Source: Onthomorpha sp937906975
Lineage (GTDB): Bacteria > Bacteroidota > Bacteroidia > Bacteroidales > P3
DNA length: 64,000 nucleotides
Reading direction: 5' to 3'
NCBI GenBank assembly: GCA_045614605.1
Contig: JAZLDH010000002.1
Span: 1 to 64,000, forward strand
The position numbers were made by a program, and so were the translations under genes. Shown piece by piece: positions 8,519 to 16,200 of this stretch. Below the pieces are notes generated by a model. The model was not told the origin of the DNA and searched no databases. It worked only from the letters and a program-made list of their open reading frames with translations. Within the stretch, counting starts at the first letter, position 1, and every line of letters begins with the position of its first letter.

Positions 8519-9169
8519 CTAAATTGTTTTTAACTCTTTTATTGTTTCTATAGGGTTTTCTGCGGCAAAAACAGCGTTTCCTGCTACTAAAACATCAGCT
8601 CCTGCTTGAATTAATTTTTTATAGTTCGCTGTATTTACTCCACCATCAACCTCTATTAAACAATTTGCTTGTTTTCTTTCTATAAGTTGTTTTAATGCTT
8701 TTATTTTATCGTAAGTGTTTTCAATGAATGATTGTCCTCCAAATCCAGGATTAACACTCATTAAAAGAACTACATCGCACATTTGAATAATGTCTTCCAA
8801 TACACAAATAGGTGTGTGTGGGTTTAAAACAACTCCTGCTTTCATTCCAAGTTGTTTTATCTTGCTAAGTGAACGATGAAGATGTGTGCAAGCCTCGTAA
8901 TGTATTGTGATAATATCTGCCCCACAATTTTTGTAATCTTCAAAAAATTTATCTGGCTCTACTATCATTAAGTGAACGTCAAGCGGTTTTTTTGCTATTT
9001 TTTTAATGTGTTTGATTACAGGTTGCCCAAAAGAAATGTTTGGAACAAAGACTCCGTCCATTACATCAACGTGTAGCCAATCTGCTTGGCTGTTATTTAA
9101 CATTTCTATGTCTTTTTCTAAATTGCAAAAGTTAGCTGAAAGCAACGAAGGCGAAATTAAATGTGCCAT
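8519..9169 (-). CDS. rpe: Ribulose-phosphate 3-epimerase
   Basis: Rpe interconverts ribulose 5-phosphate and xylulose 5-phosphate in the pentose phosphate pathway. The 216-residue TIM barrel shows all family blocks: 'HVDVMDGVFVPNISFG' with two metal ligands, 'DVHLMIVEP', 'VNPGFGGQSFI' and the phosphate-binding 'EVDGGVN'. It abuts the PHP phosphatase and the DEAD-box helicase with gaps of 1-2 bases. Confidence 0.95.
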   Translation of the reverse strand: MAHLISPSLLSANFCNLEKDIEMLNNSQADWLHVDVMDGVFVPNISFGQPVIKHIKKIAKKPLDVHLMIVEPDKFFEDYKNCGADIITIHYEACTHLHRSLSKIKQLGMKAGVVLNPHTPICVLEDIIQMCDVVLLMSVNPGFGGQSFIENTYDKIKALKQLIERKQANCLIEVDGGVNTANYKKLIQAGADVLVAGNAVFAAENPIETIKELKTI

Positions 9170-9171
9170 TT

Positions 9172-10863
9172 CTATTTTCTATTTTTTTTATTGTTACGTT
9201 TACTGTTTCTATTATTAGATTTTTCTTTTTTATTTGGTCTTTTTGCTTGCGCAAGTTCAAGAGTTAAAGGTCTGCCTTTATAGAATTTGTCCTCAAATGC
9301 GAAAAGTACATCATTAACATCTTGAGAGCTTACTTCAATGTATGAGAAATTGTCAAGAATATCGATTTTTCCAATTTCAACTCTCATGTTTGGACAATAA
9401 TCATTGATTAAACCTATTATTCTTTGCGGAACAATTCTGTCTTTTCTTCCAAGAGAGATAAATAAACGTGTAAATTCTCCTGCTTTATCAGTGATTTTAT
9501 TCTTGTCAGTCTTCTTTTTTTCTTTCTCTTGCTTTGTTTCATCAACGTTTAAATCAGGAGCGTCTTTGTAATACTCTAAGAAACGATTAAATTCTACAGA
9601 GACAAATTTCTTAATCAATTCTTCGCGAGAAAGCCAACTTAGTTTAGAAACTACCTCTGGTATAAAATCTTCTATTTCCTCTTCATTGACAATTACACTC
9701 TCTAATTTATTTATCATATTGAATAACTGCTTACGACAAACCTGCTTTCCGGTTGGAATTTCCGCCTTTTCAAAGGTCTTTTGTATTAGTTTTTCAATAT
9801 TTTTTATTTTGTGTTTTTCTCTAAGGTTAAGAATTGCAATAGAGATTCCTTGTTTGTCTGCTCTACCTGTACGTCCTGAGCGGTGAACATATTGTTCTAA
9901 TTCATCAGGAAGGTTATAATTTATTACGTGAGTTAGGTTACTTACGTCCAAACCTCTTGCGGCTACATCGGTTGCAACAAGCATTTTTATGTTTCTAAGT
10001 CTGAAACGACTCATTACATGATCTCTTTGTGCTTGCGAAAGGTCTCCGTGAAGCGAATCGGCATTATATCCATCTCTTATAAGCATATCGGCAACTTCTT
10101 GCGTTTCTACTTTTGTGCGACAAAAGACTATGGCATATATATCTGGATAATAATCGGCAATTCTCTTTAAAGCAAGGTAGCGGTCTTTGGCATGTACTAA
10201 GTAATAGAAGTGTCTTACGTTGTTTGAGCCTTGATTTTTACTTCCTATTTGTATTCTGATTGGGTCTTGAATGTAATTTTGAGCTATTTCTTCAACCTCA
10301 TCTGGCATTGTAGCAGAAAAAAGCAAGGTGTATTTACTTTCAGGAGTGTGTTCTAAGATAGAATCCAAGTCTTCTTTGAATCCCATATTCAACATCTCGT
10401 CAGCCTCGTCCAAAACAAGGTATTTGATTGTAGAAATATCAACCTTACCTCTTTCAATCAAGTCGTTTATTCTCCCAGGTGTTGCAACAATTATTTTTGC
10501 ACCCTTTTTCAATTCTTTAATCTGCATTTCTATGCTTGCTCCTCCGTAGGTAGCAACCACAGTGCAAGAAGGAATATATTTAGCGTACTTTTTGCAATCG
10601 TTAGCTATTTGAATACACAGCTCTCTTGTAGGACAAATAATCAGAGCCTCAGTATTTGTATTTTTATAACTTATTTTCTCAATAATTGGTAGTCCAAATG
10701 CGGCAGTTTTGCCTGTTCCTGTTTGTGCAAGTGCAATAAGATTGCAATCATTCTCCAAAAGGGTGGGAATAACTTGCTCTTGTACCGGCATTGCTGATTC
10801 AAAACCTAAATCCTTTACGCCATTGAGCAATTCGGGACAAAGACCTATTTCTTCAAAAGTCAT
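9172..10863 (-). CDS. DEAD-box ATP-dependent RNA helicase with DbpA-type RNA-binding domain
   Basis: The 563-residue protein has motif I AQTGTGKTAAFG near residue 45, motif II VLDEADEM, motif III SAT and motif VI HRSGRTGRAD. A lysine-rich linker leads to a C-terminal DbpA/CsdA-like RNA-binding domain (about residues 465-540), then a basic Asn/Lys-rich tail. Such helicases unwind RNA during ribosome assembly, mRNA decay or cold growth. It is the first gene of the minus-strand operon and has its own TACCTTTG promoter. The basic tail is usual for Bacteroidota orthologues. Confidence 0.92.
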   Translation of the reverse strand: MTFEEIGLCPELLNGVKDLGFESAMPVQEQVIPTLLENDCNLIALAQTGTGKTAAFGLPIIEKISYKNTNTEALIICPTRELCIQIANDCKKYAKYIPSCTVVATYGGASIEMQIKELKKGAKIIVATPGRINDLIERGKVDISTIKYLVLDEADEMLNMGFKEDLDSILEHTPESKYTLLFSATMPDEVEEIAQNYIQDPIRIQIGSKNQGSNNVRHFYYLVHAKDRYLALKRIADYYPDIYAIVFCRTKVETQEVADMLIRDGYNADSLHGDLSQAQRDHVMSRFRLRNIKMLVATDVAARGLDVSNLTHVINYNLPDELEQYVHRSGRTGRADKQGISIAILNLREKHKIKNIEKLIQKTFEKAEIPTGKQVCRKQLFNMINKLESVIVNEEEIEDFIPEVVSKLSWLSREELIKKFVSVEFNRFLEYYKDAPDLNVDETKQEKEKKKTDKNKITDKAGEFTRLFISLGRKDRIVPQRIIGLINDYCPNMRVEIGKIDILDNFSYIEVSSQDVNDVLFAFEDKFYKGRPLTLELAQAKRPNKKEKSNNRNSKRNNKKNRK

Positions 10864-10886
10864 TATTTATTTATTAAAATTATTTG

Positions 10887-10894
10887 CAAAGGTA
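10887..10894 (-). promoter_or_regulatory. Promoter -7 box of the helicase-rpe-purB operon
   Basis: The minus strand reads TACCTTTG, matching TAnnTTTG, 24 bases upstream of the helicase ATG. Confidence 0.7.
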
Positions 10895-10918
10895 ACAATA
10901 TTTACGCTTTTAAAAATT

Positions 10919-10956
10919 ATTTCTTAGACTTATTTTTATTTCTTAGACTTATTTTT
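10919..10956 (+). repeat. Tandem 19-bp repeat (two exact copies) at the pdxJ promoter
   Basis: The unit ATTTCTTAGACTTATTTTT occurs twice without a gap at 10919-10937 and 10938-10956. The second copy ends one base before the pdxJ -7 box, so the pair covers the -35 region. It resembles the CTTAG-containing repeats found in other gaps of the window. Confidence 0.85.
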
Positions 10957-10957
10957 A

Positions 10958-10965
10958 TAATTTTG
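10958..10965 (+). promoter_or_regulatory. Promoter -7 box of pdxJ (TAATTTTG)
   Basis: TAATTTTG fits TAnnTTTG and lies 20 bases upstream of the pdxJ ATG, back to back with the divergent helicase promoter. Confidence 0.65.
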
Positions 10966-10985
10966 CAGATTAAAAATAAAGTTTT

Positions 10986-11696
10986 ATGACAAATTTAAGT
11001 GTTAATATAAATAAGGTTGCGACAATTCGCAATGCTCGTGGAGGCAATATGCCAAATCTTATTCAAGTAGCAATAGATTGTGAAAAATTTGGTGCACAAG
11101 GAATCACCGTTCACCCAAGACCAGATGAAAGACACATAAGATATAAAGATGTTTACGAATTAAAACAAGTCTTAACCACAGAATTTAACATTGAGGGCTA
11201 TCCTTCTGAAACTTTTATGCGTCTTGTAGAAGAGGTAAAACCAGCGCAAGTAACCTTAGTGCCAGATGCACCAGATGTTTTGACCTCAAACGCAGGTTGG
11301 GATACGATAAAATACAAAGAAGAATTAACAAAAATTATATCTCGCTTAAAACAAACCTGTAGAGTTTCGGTTTTTGTGGAGGCAGACCCTGAAATGGTAA
11401 AAGGAGCTAAAGCATGCGGAGCAGATAGAGTGGAATTATACACCGAAAGTTACGCATCGGAATATGCTCAGTGCAGAGAAAAAGCTATTGAAAAATTCAT
11501 TTCTGCTGCTAAAACCGCAAATGAAGAAGGCTTAGGCCTTAATGCAGGACACGATTTAAACTTAGATAATCTTAGATATTTCCAAGAAAATATACCAAAT
11601 CTTTTAGAAGTTTCAATAGGACACGCTTTGATAAGTGATGCGCTTTATTTTGGATTAGAAAAAACCATACAATTATATAGAAAAGAGCTAGAATAA
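10986..11696 (+). CDS. pdxJ: Pyridoxine 5'-phosphate synthase
   Basis: PdxJ condenses 1-deoxyxylulose 5-phosphate with 3-amino-2-oxopropyl phosphate to form pyridoxine 5'-phosphate (vitamin B6). The 236-residue protein starts with the classic 'LSVNINKVATIRNARGG' and has 'GITVHPRPDERHI' (about residues 39-51) and the C-terminal 'GLNAGHDLNLDN' and 'SIGHALISDAL' blocks. pdxA, which makes the other substrate, is also in the window at 33483. The stop codon overlaps the next gene's ATG by one base, so the two are coupled. Confidence 0.95.
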   Translation: MTNLSVNINKVATIRNARGGNMPNLIQVAIDCEKFGAQGITVHPRPDERHIRYKDVYELKQVLTTEFNIEGYPSETFMRLVEEVKPAQVTLVPDAPDVLTSNAGWDTIKYKEELTKIISRLKQTCRVSVFVEADPEMVKGAKACGADRVELYTESYASEYAQCREKAIEKFISAAKTANEEGLGLNAGHDLNLDNLRYFQENIPNLLEVSIGHALISDALYFGLEKTIQLYRKELE

Positions 11697-13357
11697 TGGA
11701 GTGGTTACACAAATTGCTTTTTGAAGACGGTGTTGCTCATGCAATACTATTGCTTTCTTTATGTATTGGCTTAGGACATTATTTAGGAAAACTGAAAATA
11801 GCCAAGGTTTCTTTGGGAATTACTTGGATTTTATTTGTTGGTATAATTTTTAGCCACTTTGGCTTTACAATCAATCACGATGTACTTCATTTTATAAAGG
11901 AATTTGGTCTAATTCTCTTTGTTTATTCAATAGGATTACAAGTAGGACCAGGTTTTTTTGCCTCATTCAAAAGTGGAGGAATAAGACTCAATATCTTAGC
12001 TCTTAGCATTGTTTTATTAGGTGTCGTTACAACATATATAATACATCTAATAAGTGGAGAGGATATCGTAACAATGAGCGGTGTTTTAGCAGGTGCTACA
12101 ACTAATACACCTTCTCTTGGAGCTGCTCAGCAGACTTATAGTGATGCAGTCGGAGGAGCAAACACCTCTATCGCATTAGGCTATGCGGTTGCTTACCCTT
12201 TGGGTGTTGTTGGCGTGATAATAGTTATGCTTGTTTTGAAAAAAATCTTTAAAATCAATCTTGAAGAAGAGGAAGCAAAAACACAGCTACATCAAGCACC
12301 ACAAACCCTAAGACTAAACATAGTAATAGAAAATCAATGTGTAGTAGGCAAAAAAATTAGCGAAGTTGTAGAAAATTTTAAATCTACTCTTGTGGTTTCT
12401 CGTGTTAAACACGTAAACGGCGAGGTAGAAATTGCAACTGATGACACTATTTTGCAAGAAGGAGATATACTACGCTTGGTTACAACTCAAGACAACGAAA
12501 AAGCACTTGTTATGTTACTTGGGAAAGAGCATGATTTGCCTTCTAAGGAATGGGAAACTCCAAGTCATGATTTGGTTTCAAGAAAAGTTGTTGTTACAAA
12601 ACCAGAATTAAACGGCAAAACCATAGGTTCACTCAATATAAGAGCTTTGTATGGCGTAAATATCACGAGAATAAATCGAAGTGGAGTAGAATTAATAGCA
12701 GATAGAAATATCACACTTCAATTAGGAGATAGAGTAACCTTAGTGGGAAGTTTAGAACGTATAGATAAAGTAACAGAAATCTTAGGAAACTCTCTTAAAC
12801 GTCTTGAAATTCCTAATTTGATTCCTATATTTGTAGGAATTGTTTTGGGGATTGTCTTAGGTTCAATTCCGATTGCAATTCCTGGATTGCCACAATCTGT
12901 TAAATTAGGCTTAGCAGGAGGACCTCTAATCATAGCAATTCTTATGGGAAGGTTTGGTCCGCACTACAAAATCGTTACATTCACAACTACTTCTGCTAAT
13001 ATGATGATTAGAGAAATCGGTATTTCTCTTTTCCTTGCGGCAGTTGGTTTGTCGGCTGGCCAAGAATTTATTTCCTCTATCGTAAATGGTGGTTATATGT
13101 GGCTACTTTATGGATTAATCATAACAGTTGTGCCAACATTACTTGTGGGTATTTTTGCAAGACTAAAATACAAAATGGATTATTTTACAATCATAGGATT
13201 GTTGTCGGGAAGTACAACAAATCCTCCTGCACTTGCTTTTGCAAACTCACAATCTCAATATTCAACACCGTCAGTTGTTTATGCAACTGTTTATCCTCTT
13301 ACAATGTTTTTAAGAGTTTTAACAATACAACTACTACTTATCATAGGATTGTCATAG
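11696..13357 (+). CDS. AspT/YidE-family membrane transporter with two TrkA-C domains
   Basis: The 553-residue inner-membrane protein has the duplicated architecture of the AspT/YidE/YbjL family. There are about five helices (residues 10-180) with the motif 'GATTNTPSLGAAQQ', then two TrkA-C (RCK-C) regulatory domains (about 200-280 and 290-370). A second helical set follows with the mirror motif 'SGSTTNPPALAFANS'. AspT exchanges aspartate for alanine, but most family members in Bacteroidota have unknown substrates. It shares one base with pdxJ, and the following U32 gene begins two bases after its stop. Confidence 0.85.
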   Translation: MEWLHKLLFEDGVAHAILLLSLCIGLGHYLGKLKIAKVSLGITWILFVGIIFSHFGFTINHDVLHFIKEFGLILFVYSIGLQVGPGFFASFKSGGIRLNILALSIVLLGVVTTYIIHLISGEDIVTMSGVLAGATTNTPSLGAAQQTYSDAVGGANTSIALGYAVAYPLGVVGVIIVMLVLKKIFKINLEEEEAKTQLHQAPQTLRLNIVIENQCVVGKKISEVVENFKSTLVVSRVKHVNGEVEIATDDTILQEGDILRLVTTQDNEKALVMLLGKEHDLPSKEWETPSHDLVSRKVVVTKPELNGKTIGSLNIRALYGVNITRINRSGVELIADRNITLQLGDRVTLVGSLERIDKVTEILGNSLKRLEIPNLIPIFVGIVLGIVLGSIPIAIPGLPQSVKLGLAGGPLIIAILMGRFGPHYKIVTFTTTSANMMIREIGISLFLAAVGLSAGQEFISSIVNGGYMWLLYGLIITVVPTLLVGIFARLKYKMDYFTIIGLLSGSTTNPPALAFANSQSQYSTPSVVYATVYPLTMFLRVLTIQLLLIIGLS

Positions 13358-13359
13358 AA

Positions 13360-15171
13360 GTGAAACAAAAACAATTAGAGTTACTTTCACCCGCAAGGAA
13401 TTTTGAAATTGCAAAAGCGGCAATAGATTGCGGAGCTGACGCAATTTACATGGGATATGAAAGATTTGGCGCAAGAAGTGTGGCAACAAATAGTTTGGAA
13501 GATATAAAAAAAACTATTGATTACGCACATCTTTTCGGCGTTAGGGTATATATCACAATGAATACTTTGCTTTTTGATGATGAATTGCAAGATGCACAAA
13601 AAGCAGTCAAAGACCTATGTGAGATAAATGTCGATGCGATAATTGTACAAGATATGTTTTATTTGAAAAATCATAGCTTGCCAATGCAGTTGCACGCATC
13701 TACTCAAATGAATGTATTTACAAAAGAAAAATTAAAGTTTCTTTACGATACGGGAATACAGAGAGTGGTTTTGCCTCGCGAGTTTTCTTTAGAGCAAATT
13801 AAGCAAATGCACGAATTTTGTCCGCAAGTGGAATTGGAAGCCTTTATTCATGGAGCTTTATGCTGTTCAATCAGCGGACAATGCTATCTTTCCTTGTATC
13901 AAAATGGCAGAAGTGGAAATAGGGGTGTTTGTTCTCAATCGTGCAGATCAAGATATGACCTTGTAAATGCTGAAGGAAAAGTATTGAAAAAAGATAAATA
14001 TCTCCTATCTACAAAGGATTTTAACGCATCTTCATGCCTTGCAGAAATGATTGAGGCAGGTGTTTGTAGTTTTAAAATAGAAGGAAGATTGAAAGATGTA
14101 ACATACGTTAAGAATGTAACGAGTTACTACAACAACTTATTGAATGAATTTATAAAAAACAATCCTCAATATACTCGCTCTTCATTTGGAGAGGTTAAAC
14201 AAGAGTTTCAAACCGATATTGACAAGAGTTTCAATCGTGGATACACAATATTTTTTCTTAAAGGTAGAAAAGAAATCACAGGCAACATAGATACCACAAA
14301 GAGTATTGGAAAATATGTTGGCGAGGTTTTGCAATCAAAAGGAAATATTTTGCAACTCAAAACCAAAGAGGTGTTTTCTGCCTCCGATGGCTTGATTGCT
14401 ATTGACGAAAACGGCATTAGCGAAGGATTTCTTGTAAATGGATTTTCTAATGGAGAGATAAAAATCAATAAATCTCTAAATCTGAAAAAGGGAACAAAGA
14501 TTTTTAGGAATAAAGACACACAATTTGAAAAACAATTAAGCGAAAATTCTCTTAGAAAACTTAAGGTTGATATTACACTTTCGGAGGACTATATAGAGGC
14601 TTGCGATAAGCGTGGAAATAAAGCTAAGAAAAAATTTTTTAATCCTAAGGAAAAAATAAATAATCCTAAGGAATATTTTTCTAAAGCTAAGGAAAAATTT
14701 TCCAAGATGGGAAACACTGTGTTTGAATTAGATAGCTTTACCTATGATTGCAAAGAAGAATACTTTTTCCCTGCCTCATTTCTCAATTCATTGCGAAGAG
14801 ATGTTTTGGAAAGTCTGCAAGAAAAAATACTCTCTTCTTACACCACTCCATTTCAACCACAACTTGACTTGTCTATTCCTTATATAAAAGATGAGGTTGA
14901 TTACACCGAAAACATAAGTAACGAGATTTCAAAAGCTTTTTACGAAGAAAAAGGCGTAAAAATTAAGCAATACGCTTTGGAAACCAAGATGCAAAAAGGC
15001 GACATCTGTCTTATGCGTTCAAGAAATTGCATAAGATTTAATTTAGGTCAATGTTTGAAACGTCATAAGCAAGAAAAGGACTATCAAACTGCATTATTTT
15101 TGAAAGATAACAATCATAAATATCGCTTAAAATTTGATTGCGAAAATTGTATTATGGAAGTTTATTGGTGA
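13360..15171 (+). CDS. U32-family peptidase-like protein (RlhA/YdcP type)
   Basis: I place the start at the GTG at 13360, two bases after the transporter stop. The protein has 603 residues, and homologues begin with 'LELLSPARNFE'. The U32 signature region (about residues 165-200) has cysteines in 'HGALCCSISGQCYLS', 'GRSGNRGVCSQSCR' and a DUF3656-like C-terminal half with a final Cys-rich segment (CIRFNLGQCL, CENC). RlhA-type members hydroxylate a cytidine in 23S rRNA rather than cleave protein, so the peptidase label may be historical. Residues 421-448 are four tandem heptapeptides encoded by a 21-base repeat, an oddity described separately. An upstream ATG at 13099 would lie inside the transporter. 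Confidence 0.85.
   Translation: MKQKQLELLSPARNFEIAKAAIDCGADAIYMGYERFGARSVATNSLEDIKKTIDYAHLFGVRVYITMNTLLFDDELQDAQKAVKDLCEINVDAIIVQDMFYLKNHSLPMQLHASTQMNVFTKEKLKFLYDTGIQRVVLPREFSLEQIKQMHEFCPQVELEAFIHGALCCSISGQCYLSLYQNGRSGNRGVCSQSCRSRYDLVNAEGKVLKKDKYLLSTKDFNASSCLAEMIEAGVCSFKIEGRLKDVTYVKNVTSYYNNLLNEFIKNNPQYTRSSFGEVKQEFQTDIDKSFNRGYTIFFLKGRKEITGNIDTTKSIGKYVGEVLQSKGNILQLKTKEVFSASDGLIAIDENGISEGFLVNGFSNGEIKINKSLNLKKGTKIFRNKDTQFEKQLSENSLRKLKVDITLSEDYIEACDKRGNKAKKKFFNPKEKINNPKEYFSKAKEKFSKMGNTVFELDSFTYDCKEEYFFPASFLNSLRRDVLESLQEKILSSYTTPFQPQLDLSIPYIKDEVDYTENISNEISKAFYEEKGVKIKQYALETKMQKGDICLMRSRNCIRFNLGQCLKRHKQEKDYQTALFLKDNNHKYRLKFDCENCIMEVYW
14620..14703 (+). repeat. Four in-frame 21-bp repeat units inside the U32 gene
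   Basis: Units start at 14620, 14641, 14662 and 14683, each carrying CTAAG plus an AT-rich remainder. They encode KAKKKFF, NPKEKIN, NPKEYFS and KAKEKFS. The core AATCCTAAGGAA also occurs in non-coding gaps of this window. Confidence 0.85.
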
Positions 15172-15198
15172 TATTTTCGTTTTTCTTAGAAAAATTCA

Positions 15199-15206
15199 TA
15201 CTTTTG
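15199..15206 (+). promoter_or_regulatory. Promoter -7 box of the sdhCAB operon (TACTTTTG)
   Basis: TACTTTTG fits TAnnTTTG and lies 48 bases before the sdhC ATG, within the 83-base gap after the U32 gene. Confidence 0.65.
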
Positions 15207-15254
15207 CAAAATTATTCTTGAAGAAAAATAAATAATAACAAAAAATAAAAAGAA

Positions 15255-16172
15255 ATGAGTTTAGTTAAATTAGCATCAATCACAAAAAAGATTACCATTG
15301 CTGCGGTTGGAGCATTCTTATTGGTGTTTTTGCCGATGCACATGGGATTAAACCTTTGTATTCTAAGAGAAGACGGAGGTGAATGGTACAGAAATGTTTG
15401 CCACTTTATGGGTACTAATTGGATTGTAAAAATCATGGAAATAGTACTTATGCTTTGCGTGCTTGTTCACGTAGTTGTGGCTATTTTATTAACAATTGAA
15501 AACAAAAAAGCAAGACCTGTTGGTTATGCAGTTGCGTCAAAATCAAAGACTCACGCAGGATCAAAATGGATGATTTACACAGGTGGAGTTGTTTTTGCGT
15601 TTTTGATTATCCACTTTATCAATTTCTATTTTGTTAAGTTCGGAATAGTTGTTGAAGACGAAAGCGACACTTACACAGTAGAGATTGAAGATGTACAAAG
15701 ACATCTTGAAGACAAGGTTGCTATGGTTCAAGAACAAATGATGAACGGAACAATCACTCAAGAGCAAGCACAAGAACAAATGATGGCTCTTCAATTAGAG
15801 TATATGCCATTTTTACAAATTATGCAAACAGGACAACCTGCTGAAAAAATATCAAAAGATGGCGAAGAATTGATAAATCTAAGCAAAGAAGAGTTAGTTC
15901 AATTCGTAGGTGAAGACTTCGAAGAATATGAACCTGATTTCTATACAATGTGTAATAAGTTATTTGCAAATCCTACATATTCTATAATCTATTTATTAGC
16001 ATTAGTAATATTAGGTATTCACTTATTCCACGCAATCAATTCAGTATTCCAAACATTTGGTTTAAATCACAAAAAATACAATAAAGCAATTGAATATTTT
16101 GCAGGTGCATACGCAGTTATAGTGCCATTAGGATTTGCAATCGTGCCTTTATTCGTAATGTTTTGTAAATAA
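15255..16172 (+). CDS. sdhC: Succinate dehydrogenase/fumarate reductase cytochrome b subunit
   Basis: This is the membrane anchor of complex II and binds heme b and menaquinone. Hydrophobic segments lie near residues 12-35, 57-82, 107-130, 240-265 and 283-303. Candidate heme-ligand histidines are present (MHMGLNL, VLVHVVV, IIHFINF, GIHLFHAINS). The protein has 305 residues, against about 220-230 usual in this phylum. The excess is an acidic, Gln/Met-rich insert at about residues 134-230 between the third and fourth helices, with a predicted coiled-coil stretch (VQRHLEDKVAMVQEQMM). The insert is in frame and has no stop. Identity is supported by the adjoining sdhA and sdhB. Confidence 0.92.
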   Translation: MSLVKLASITKKITIAAVGAFLLVFLPMHMGLNLCILREDGGEWYRNVCHFMGTNWIVKIMEIVLMLCVLVHVVVAILLTIENKKARPVGYAVASKSKTHAGSKWMIYTGGVVFAFLIIHFINFYFVKFGIVVEDESDTYTVEIEDVQRHLEDKVAMVQEQMMNGTITQEQAQEQMMALQLEYMPFLQIMQTGQPAEKISKDGEELINLSKEELVQFVGEDFEEYEPDFYTMCNKLFANPTYSIIYLLALVILGIHLFHAINSVFQTFGLNHKKYNKAIEYFAGAYAVIVPLGFAIVPLFVMFCK

Positions 16173-16200
16173 TTAAAATAATAACAAATCAGAAAATAAC

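Noticed and set aside
13099..13359. Long N-terminal extension of the U32 protein
   Set aside because: It lies wholly inside the transporter gene in another frame; homologues start at the 'LELLSPARN' segment after the GTG at 13360.
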